Of a stretch of 38,822 nt of DNA, positions 33,158-38,822 are shown in pieces. A model generated the notes under the pieces. That model saw nothing but the letters and a program-made list of their open reading frames with translations, searched no databases and was not told the origin of the DNA. The translations under genes and the position numbers were made by a program. Source of the stretch: a bacterium (GTDB taxonomy: Bacteria; Hydrothermota; UBA3073; JACQXS01); assembly GCA_030592575.1 (NCBI GenBank), contig JAUVIV010000011.1, positions 1 to 38,822 of the forward strand, in the 5' to 3' direction. Within the stretch, counting starts at the first letter, position 1, and the number at the start of each line of letters is the position of its first letter.

Positions 33158-34222
33158 CTATAGGATAAAATTAGTTTTTTTATCCAGTCGTAAAACAAAA
33201 CCAGCCATAAGTTTAGCTACATTCTCAAGGTCATTTAGTGAAATAAGTTCAACGGGCGAATGCATATATCTGTTTGGAATTGAAATAAGTCCTGTTGCCA
33301 CACCTGCTCTTGTTATCTGAATTGCATTTGCATCTGTTCCTGTAGCTCTTGGTGCTGCTTCAATTTGATAAGGTATTTTCTCTTTCTTTGCGACATCCAC
33401 AAGCAAATCAAATACTTTTGGATTTATATTTGGACCTCTTGATATTACAGGACCTTTACCTATTCGGATATCACCGAGTTTTGTAGCTCCTGATTCTTCT
33501 GTTGGATAATCTGTGGCGAAAGTTACATCTGTAGCAATTCCAACGTCCGGTGCTATTCCGAATGCACTTGTACGTGCTCCACGAAGTCCAATTTCCTCTT
33601 GGACTGTAGCTACAGCATGTACACATGCATTCAGTTTCTTCTTTGAAAGAATTCTAAGGACTTCAGATACTACCCAAGCACCTGCTTTATCGTCAAATCC
33701 TCTTCCAACAACTATATCTTTGTTTAATACTTCAAATTCAACTGCAGGAACTGCCGGGTCACCGATACTAACGAGTTTCTCAGCTTCTTTTCTGTCTTTA
33801 GCCCCAATATCTATAAAGAGTTGGTCAAGTTTTACTAATTTTTTTCGTTCTTCTGGTTCTAAAAGATGAATTGCTTGTCTTCCTATTACTCCAAGAATCT
33901 TTCCCTTTTTTGTTTTAATCCATACTCTTTTTCCCGGAATGAGGTGTATGTCAAGACCTCCGATTGGTGAAAAATACAAAAATCCGAATTTATTTATGTA
34001 TTTCACCATATAACCGACCTCATCCATATGTCCGGCAAGCATAATTTTAGGACTGCCGTTTTTATTCAACATTCCCATTGCATTTCCGTGTGCATCAGAG
34101 GATATTTTATCTGCAAATTTCTGAGTCCTCTTCTTCCATGTTTCTCTTGCTTCTTCTTCAAACCCAGTTGGGCTCATTGAATTCACAAGCTTTTTAAAAA
34201 AATCTAAACTCTCTCTTTCCAT
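33158..34222 (-). CDS. M42-family metal-dependent aminopeptidase/endoglucanase
   Basis: The 354-residue enzyme shows the metal ligands of the M42 family: H65 and D67 in AGHMDEVGYM, D177-D178 in GRGFDDKAGA, E209-E210 in TVQEEIGLRGA and D232 in IATDVTF. A late histidine follows in YMHSPVE. These enzymes form large tetrahedral peptidase particles that trim peptides in the cytoplasm, fitting a peptide-using metabolism. AGGAGG lies 6 bases before the ATG. It follows the SHOCT gene by 14 bases in the same transcript. Confidence 0.94.
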   Translation of the reverse strand: MERESLDFFKKLVNSMSPTGFEEEARETWKKRTQKFADKISSDAHGNAMGMLNKNGSPKIMLAGHMDEVGYMVKYINKFGFLYFSPIGGLDIHLIPGKRVWIKTKKGKILGVIGRQAIHLLEPEERKKLVKLDQLFIDIGAKDRKEAEKLVSIGDPAVPAVEFEVLNKDIVVGRGFDDKAGAWVVSEVLRILSKKKLNACVHAVATVQEEIGLRGARTSAFGIAPDVGIATDVTFATDYPTEESGATKLGDIRIGKGPVISRGPNINPKVFDLLVDVAKKEKIPYQIEAAPRATGTDANAIQITRAGVATGLISIPNRYMHSPVELISLNDLENVAKLMAGFVLRLDKKTNFIL

Positions 34223-34236
34223 TTTTTCCTCCTATT

Positions 34237-34542
34237 TTACATTTGATCTATAATTTTTTCTTTTGCTCTTTTATATTCTTCATCAGATAATATTTCTTGC
34301 TTATGCAATTTTTTTAGTTCTTCCAATCTTTCGGTTGTATTCTTTTTGCCTGTGAGCTCATCAATCAAAGGACGTTTCGGTGGAGGTCCAATTGGTGGAA
34401 CTACCAAATAATAAACAAGTGCAAATATTCCGAGAAAAAACCCGCCAAAAACAGCGAGTGGTATGCTTCTTCCTTTTTGTCTTGCGATAAGGATACATGC
34501 TACCCAGCATCCAGCCCACATAAGACTACCAAACTGTATCAT
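34237..34542 (-). CDS. Small membrane protein with a C-terminal SHOCT domain
   Basis: The 101-residue product has two N-terminal hydrophobic segments (about residues 5-20 and 27-48), a Pro-rich linker (PPIGPPPKRP), then a SHOCT motif (LEELKKLHKQEILSDEEYKRAKEKII) at the end. SHOCT domains are short oligomerisation modules often attached to membrane anchors; the role is unknown. AAGGAG lies about 5 bases before the ATG. A good promoter lies about 75 bases upstream, and the M42 peptidase follows. Confidence 0.85.
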   Translation of the reverse strand: MIQFGSLMWAGCWVACILIARQKGRSIPLAVFGGFFLGIFALVYYLVVPPIGPPPKRPLIDELTGKKNTTERLEELKKLHKQEILSDEEYKRAKEKIIDQM

Positions 34543-34614
34543 TTCTTCTCCTTTTTACTCATCACTTTTAAAGTGTCCATAAGTTTTTACAAGAAACATA
34601 AATGATAGATTTAT

Positions 34615-34643
34615 AGAATAATCATTTTATATTAAGTAGTCAA
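34615..34643 (-). promoter_or_regulatory. Probable promoter of the SHOCT-M42 operon
   Basis: On the minus strand TTGACT (34643-34638) is followed after 17 bases by TATTCT (34620-34615). The predicted leader is about 65 bases. The surrounding 224-base spacer is very AT-rich and otherwise empty. Confidence 0.6.
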
Positions 34644-34766
34644 TATAATTATTTAAAATAATGAAAAAAAATCTTATAAGAAAAAAACTTTCCGGATATT
34701 TAAAATACTGAATTGTTACAAAGAGAGTGATTGTATTTTTTTTGCAAGCCAGTTATGAGATTATTA

Positions 34767-35417
34767 TTAAATATATGGACGCTTGAAAAATTTCGGATAG
34801 CATTTGAGTTCTTCTATTTTTTTTATAACTTTTGACGGGTGACCGATAACAACTGTTCTTGGTGGTACATTTTTTGTTACACATGCTCCAGCTCCAACAA
34901 GAGCATATTCTCCAATAGTAATTCCGGGAAGGATTATACATCCGCCTCCAATGTTGGCGAATTTTTTTACTTTCGCACCGCCGAGACATTCACGATATTT
35001 GGGGCAAGGTGGATGAGGGTCGTCAAGAAATGTAGTTCCTGGACCTATAAAAATATGTTCTTCAAGTTCAACGAGTTCAAGAAAACAGGATGAATGTATT
35101 CTTGTTCCTAACCCAATCTTATTTTCAATTTCAATGACTGTATTGGTACCTATGCTTACTTTATCGTTAATTATATTGTTTTCTCTAATCGTAACTCCTT
35201 GTCCTGTTTGGAAATCATTGCCTATTTTATTATCGGCGTAGATAGTAGTAAATGGGCGAATAATTGTATTTTCCCCAATTATAGTAGTTGGGTTTCGGTT
35301 GTTATTTTTTTGTGTTCGGTTTGAAGGAAATCCCAGGATAACAAAATCACATATTGTACTGTTTTTACCAATTTCTACTCCGGGATATATTTTTACTGAC
35401 TTTCCAATTTTAATCAT
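34767..35417 (-). CDS. Left-handed beta-helix (hexapeptide) acyltransferase, WbpD/WlbB-like
   Basis: The 216-residue protein is built of hexapeptide repeats (IKIGKSVKIYPGVEIGKNSTI, TIIGENTIIRPFTTIYADN, VSIGTNTVIEI). A loop insertion holds DDPHPPCPKYRECLGG, and a final coil reads IGGGCIILPGITIGEYALVGAGACV. This resembles O-acetyl- or N-acetyltransferases of surface-sugar synthesis (WbpD/WlbB and relatives). It follows the sugar transferase by 19 bases, supporting a role in a surface polysaccharide or glycan. The acceptor is not known. Confidence 0.88.
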   Translation of the reverse strand: MIKIGKSVKIYPGVEIGKNSTICDFVILGFPSNRTQKNNNRNPTTIIGENTIIRPFTTIYADNKIGNDFQTGQGVTIRENNIINDKVSIGTNTVIEIENKIGLGTRIHSSCFLELVELEEHIFIGPGTTFLDDPHPPCPKYRECLGGAKVKKFANIGGGCIILPGITIGEYALVGAGACVTKNVPPRTVVIGHPSKVIKKIEELKCYPKFFKRPYI

Positions 35418-35436
35418 AAGTTATCTGTATGTTTTT

Positions 35437-36267
35437 TTAAAAAGCTCCTTTTAATGATAATACTCTTGGGATTGTATGTAATAATATTTTTATATCTAAC
35501 CATATCGACTGATTTGATGCATAATAAAGGTCAAGTAATATCATTTCGTTAAATGGGATAAGACTTCTTCCCATTACTTGCCACAATCCTGTTAATCCCG
35601 GTTTCGCCGAGAATCTTGCAAAATGCCATTTTTTATAGGATTCTACTTCATAAGGTATAGGGGGTCTTGGCCCTACAAGACTCATATTTCCTTTTAATAT
35701 ATTTATAAGCTGAGGAAGTTCGTCGATTGAGAGTTTGCGAAAGTATTTTCCAATAAATGTAGTTCTTGGGTCATCTGTTAGCTTATATACTTTTTGATTA
35801 CCGTATTTACCTTTTATGTTTTTTCTCATATATTCTTTATGAATTTTTTCTCCTTTATTTTCTCTCATAGTTCTAAATTTATAGAGATCAAATGTACACA
35901 TATTATTATCTACTCGTTGTTGTCGGAAAATTACTGCTCCTTTTGAGCTTAGTTTTACAAAAATAGATGCTATAATAAATAGCGGCAATGAACTGATGAA
36001 AAATAATGTTCCAAATATAATGTCCATTGCTCTTTTCAATCGATAAGTTTTTACTCTCTTTTTTTTGAATATTAGCCATTTGTTTTTTGAAATACAGGAA
36101 GTAGTATTTGTTTTCACATATATATCTCCTTTTTCTCTATGTTTCAGAACAAAATTTACAATTTCCTTAGGAGTAAGACCGAGACAGTTTATTCTAATTC
36201 CATAAGGTTTTGTTTTATCAGAATAAAAATTCTGCAAATTACGTATATTATTTATATTAATAATCAT
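35437..36267 (-). CDS. Undecaprenyl-phosphate sugar-1-phosphate transferase (PglC/WcaJ-like core)
   Basis: The 276-residue protein has an unusual N-terminal extension of about 75 residues. The bacterial sugar transferase core follows: a membrane re-entrant helix (RAMDIIFGTLFFISSLPLFIIA), RQQRVDNN and YKFRTM, LRKLSIDELPQLINILKGNMSLVGPRPP (here YFRKLSIDELPQ), and PGLTGLWQV. It should load the first sugar phosphate onto undecaprenyl phosphate. It starts 2 bases after the leuS stop, so it is co-transcribed with leuS. The ribosome-binding site is weak. The N-terminal extension is not recognised. Confidence 0.9.
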   Translation of the reverse strand: MIININNIRNLQNFYSDKTKPYGIRINCLGLTPKEIVNFVLKHREKGDIYVKTNTTSCISKNKWLIFKKKRVKTYRLKRAMDIIFGTLFFISSLPLFIIASIFVKLSSKGAVIFRQQRVDNNMCTFDLYKFRTMRENKGEKIHKEYMRKNIKGKYGNQKVYKLTDDPRTTFIGKYFRKLSIDELPQLINILKGNMSLVGPRPPIPYEVESYKKWHFARFSAKPGLTGLWQVMGRSLIPFNEMILLDLYYASNQSIWLDIKILLHTIPRVLSLKGAF

Positions 36268-36269
36268 CT

Positions 36270-38663
36270 TTAATTTTCTACAGCTACAAAATTAATAAGT
36301 CTATTTGGGACAAAAATAATTTTTTTAATGGATTTCATTCTATCTGCTATCTTTTGGATTTGCAAAGCTTGTGATTTAACAGAATCTTCGGGCGTGTCTT
36401 TTGGTATTTGAATTTTTGCTCTGACTTTTCCATTAATTTCAACTACTATCGTAACAGTTTCTTCTTCAATTTCTTCCCATTTTGGCCATTTGGATTTAAA
36501 CACGGATTCGCTATTTCCAAATTTTTCAATCCATAATTCTTCAGCTAAATGAGGAGCGAATGGTGCGAGTAATTGGACGATAATTTTTAATCCATAATTA
36601 AACCATGTGTCTTTTTCTGCCTGATAAAGTTCGTTGACGAAAGTCATAAGAGCTGCAATAGCCGTGTTATAACCAGAATTTTCTATATCTTGTGTAACCT
36701 TTTTAATTGCAATATTTATACTTTTGTAAAGTGGAGACGGCTCTTTCGGAATAGATTGAGCAATGTTTTTGTTTTTATCAACAATGTTATATACTCTTGA
36801 GAGAAATCTGGATGCACCTGTAACTCCTTCCGAAGACCATACGGAATCGTGTTCAGGTGGTCCTATGAAAAGTATTGTAATTCGTTCTGTATCAGCTCCC
36901 CATTTCCTCACAAATGGTCCAACGGGAACTGCATTTCCCTTAGATTTTGACATTACTTGACCATTCTTATCCATTATCATTCCATGAGTGAATAATTTAG
37001 TACATGGTTCATTGTGTTCTAATAATCCTTCATCATAAAGAAATTTAGCGATGAAACGGAAATAAATAAGATGTCCTGTAGCATGTTCAATGCCTCCAAT
37101 ATATTCATCTATTGGAAGCCATTTGCGAGCAAATTCTTGTGAAAAAAGTTCGGTTTCATTTTTGGGATCTAAGTAACGAAGCCAATACCATGATGAATCC
37201 ACAAATGTATCCATTGTATCTGTGTCACGTTGTGCTTTCCCTCCACATTTAGGACAGGAAGTATTAATGAAATTATGAGCTGAAGCTAATGGTGATTTTC
37301 CTCTGGGTGTGAAATCAACTTTTTCAGGTAATAGAATTGGCAATTCTTCCAAAGGAACAGGAATAACACCGCATTTTGAACAATGAATCATAGGAATTGG
37401 AGTTCCCCAGTACCGTTGTCGTGAGATAAGCCAGTCTCGAAGACGATAATTTATTTTTTTTCGCCCAATTCCTTTTTCCTTCGTATATTTTTCTATATCA
37501 GTAATTCCTTTGTCAGATGGTAAACCTGTAAATATTCCTGAGTTTATCATTGTGCCGTAACCTGCGTAAGCTTTTTCTGCCGGTAATTTGTTAGTGGTAT
37601 TTATCGGTTGAATAACTGTTATTATAGGAATGTCGTGAGTTTTTGCAAATTCAAAATCTCGTTCATCATGTGCCGGTACTCCCATTATGATTCCAGTTCC
37701 ATAACTTGGCAATACATAATCAGCAATCCATATTGGTATTTTGGTTTTTGAAATAGGGTTAATTGCGTACTTTCCTGTAAATATACCGTTTTTAGTTTGA
37801 ATTCGTTCAATTTCCGGTTGTTTCAGATAATTTTCTATGTAATTTTTAATTTTTGTATTTTTTGTGCCGATTTTTTTTGCTAATTCATTGGCTGGTGAGA
37901 CAGCTAAGAAGGTAACTCCAAAAATTGTATCAGGTCTTGTTGTGAAAACAGAAATTAGTTTTTCGTCATAATGGAAATCTATTTCTAACCCTTTACTCTT
38001 CCCGAACCATTTTCTTTGTAAATTTTTTACCTGCTCAGGCCATTTTGGTAGATTGTCTAAATCAGAAAGTAATTTTTCAACATAAGATGTAATTTTTAAA
38101 AACCATTGAGTGAGTTCTTTTTCGATTACAGAAGTTTTACATCTCCAGCATTTTCCATTTTCTACTTGTTCGTTTGCCAGTGTAGTTTGACAATGAGGAC
38201 ACCAATTCACATAAGTTTTTTTTCTGTAAGCAAGTCCACGTTCAAAGAATTTCAAAAATAACCATTGATTCCATTTGTAATAATCTGGTTCTGAGGTTGT
38301 TATTTCTCTATCCCAATCGTATGATATTCCCATAAGTTTAATTGTTTCTCTACTTGTTTTTATGTTTCCCATAGTCCATTTACGAGGATCTATTCCGTTT
38401 TTGATAGCGGCTTCTTCGGCAGGTAATCCAAAAGAATCCCATCCAAATGGATGTAAAACATCGTATTCTTGCATTAATTTAAATCTTGCAATTGTATCGC
38501 CAATTACATAATTTCTAGTATGTCCCACATGAATATCTCCGGAAGGATAAGGATACATTTCAAGAATATAATATTTTTTTCTTGGTTTAGTTTGAGCCTT
38601 ATATATTGAATTTTCAAGCCAGAATTTTTGCCAGCGGCTTTCTATTTTATGAAAATCGTACAT
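36270..38663 (-). CDS. leuS: Leucyl-tRNA synthetase
   Basis: The 797-residue class I synthetase has the HIGH motif as HVGH (residues 45-48) in YPYPSGDIHVGHTRNY and the KMSKS motif as VMSKSKG near residue 570. An editing domain carries TTRPDTIFGVTF and the GTGIIMGVPAHDERD signature. Two CxxC pairs near CPHC...CWRC and two near CSKC...CPKC could bind zinc. AGGAGG lies 8 bases before the ATG. It heads an operon with the sugar transferase and acyltransferase. The promoter must lie in the 40 bases between it and the IS30-type transposase fragment, or within that element. Confidence 0.97.
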   Translation of the reverse strand: MYDFHKIESRWQKFWLENSIYKAQTKPRKKYYILEMYPYPSGDIHVGHTRNYVIGDTIARFKLMQEYDVLHPFGWDSFGLPAEEAAIKNGIDPRKWTMGNIKTSRETIKLMGISYDWDREITTSEPDYYKWNQWLFLKFFERGLAYRKKTYVNWCPHCQTTLANEQVENGKCWRCKTSVIEKELTQWFLKITSYVEKLLSDLDNLPKWPEQVKNLQRKWFGKSKGLEIDFHYDEKLISVFTTRPDTIFGVTFLAVSPANELAKKIGTKNTKIKNYIENYLKQPEIERIQTKNGIFTGKYAINPISKTKIPIWIADYVLPSYGTGIIMGVPAHDERDFEFAKTHDIPIITVIQPINTTNKLPAEKAYAGYGTMINSGIFTGLPSDKGITDIEKYTKEKGIGRKKINYRLRDWLISRQRYWGTPIPMIHCSKCGVIPVPLEELPILLPEKVDFTPRGKSPLASAHNFINTSCPKCGGKAQRDTDTMDTFVDSSWYWLRYLDPKNETELFSQEFARKWLPIDEYIGGIEHATGHLIYFRFIAKFLYDEGLLEHNEPCTKLFTHGMIMDKNGQVMSKSKGNAVPVGPFVRKWGADTERITILFIGPPEHDSVWSSEGVTGASRFLSRVYNIVDKNKNIAQSIPKEPSPLYKSINIAIKKVTQDIENSGYNTAIAALMTFVNELYQAEKDTWFNYGLKIIVQLLAPFAPHLAEELWIEKFGNSESVFKSKWPKWEEIEEETVTIVVEINGKVRAKIQIPKDTPEDSVKSQALQIQKIADRMKSIKKIIFVPNRLINFVAVEN

Positions 38664-38704
38664 AGTTTATTCCTCCTGAAGTAATAAATATTGACATACT
38701 GAAT

Positions 38705-38822
38705 TCAACCAGCAAGTGCAACGCTCCTTTCTTTTTCCAAGACTTCCAATGGTGTTTGATAATTCAAGCACTTCCTTGGTCTATTATTAAGCCAATCTTC
38801 AATCTCTATGATTTCTTTTTCA
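38705..38822 (-). CDS. IS30-family transposase, C-terminal end (cut by the window edge)
   Basis: Thirty-eight codons are visible. They read EKEIIEIEDWLNNRPRKCLN then YQTPLEVLEKERSVALAG and a TGA at 38705-38707. The LNNRPRKCLNYQTPLEV segment is the well-known C-terminal signature of IS30-type DDE transposases, and a VAL tail is usual at the very end. The rest of the element lies beyond the window. The GAGCGTTGCACTT at the transposase end also occurs at 43-55, so both window ends carry the same IS terminus. Confidence 0.85.
   Translation of the reverse strand, partial: EKEIIEIEDWLNNRPRKCLNYQTPLEVLEKERSVALAG

Overview
The window looks like an AT-rich chromosomal contig from an anaerobic or fermentative Gram-negative-type (diderm) bacterium. 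An apolipoprotein N-acyltransferase, outer-membrane-barrel candidates and a SprA-type giant surface/secretion protein point to an outer membrane. SprA points to Bacteroidota or one of the wider groups that carry it (FCB relatives, WOR-3/Stahlbacteria-like or Marinimicrobia-like lineages). I cannot fix the phylum from sequence alone. Rnf subunits, ferredoxin-linked indolepyruvate oxidoreductase, acetyl-CoA synthetase, malic enzyme, GTP-PEP carboxykinase and an oxygen-labile two-subunit fumarase fit an amino-acid or organic-acid anaerobe.

Layout. Both ends carry traces of an IS30-type element: 1-63 and 38705-38822. This suggests the contig was broken at copies of one insertion sequence. 82-4812 is a DUF4011/helicase/Vsr-like nuclease/DUF3320 protein, a probable single-gene defence system. 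5042-6847 is a fused homocysteine methyltransferase/methylene-THF reductase with two palindromic repeats inserted in frame. 7016-9882 is rnfD-G-E-A without rnfB or rnfC. 9944-10441 is a small barrel-like protein, followed by a 0.7-kb repeat-rich spacer. 11147-16741 (-) is sprA, divergent from iorA (16876-18603). 18838-19143 is a small DUF4190-like membrane protein.

From 19366 to the right end all genes read on the minus strand. They are lnt and a patatin-like lipase; an OFA transporter and acs; malic enzyme, pckG and the two fumarase subunits with a barrel-like gene between them; a cyclophilin-TonB-C fusion; an M42 peptidase and a SHOCT protein; and leuS with a sugar transferase and a hexapeptide acyltransferase. 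The central block links fumarate, malate, pyruvate, acetyl-CoA and PEP.

The most unusual signal is the repeat content. One family is palindromic (GTAGGGG, variable self-complementary core, CCCCTAC), with at least six copies, two inside a coding sequence. A second is built as an outer stem enclosing two hairpins, with compensatory base changes between copies; one copy contains a member of the first family. Several promoters sit so close to their start codons that the mRNAs are probably leaderless, while most minus-strand genes have clear AAGGAG/AGGAGG ribosome-binding sites.

No tRNA, rRNA or CRISPR array was found.
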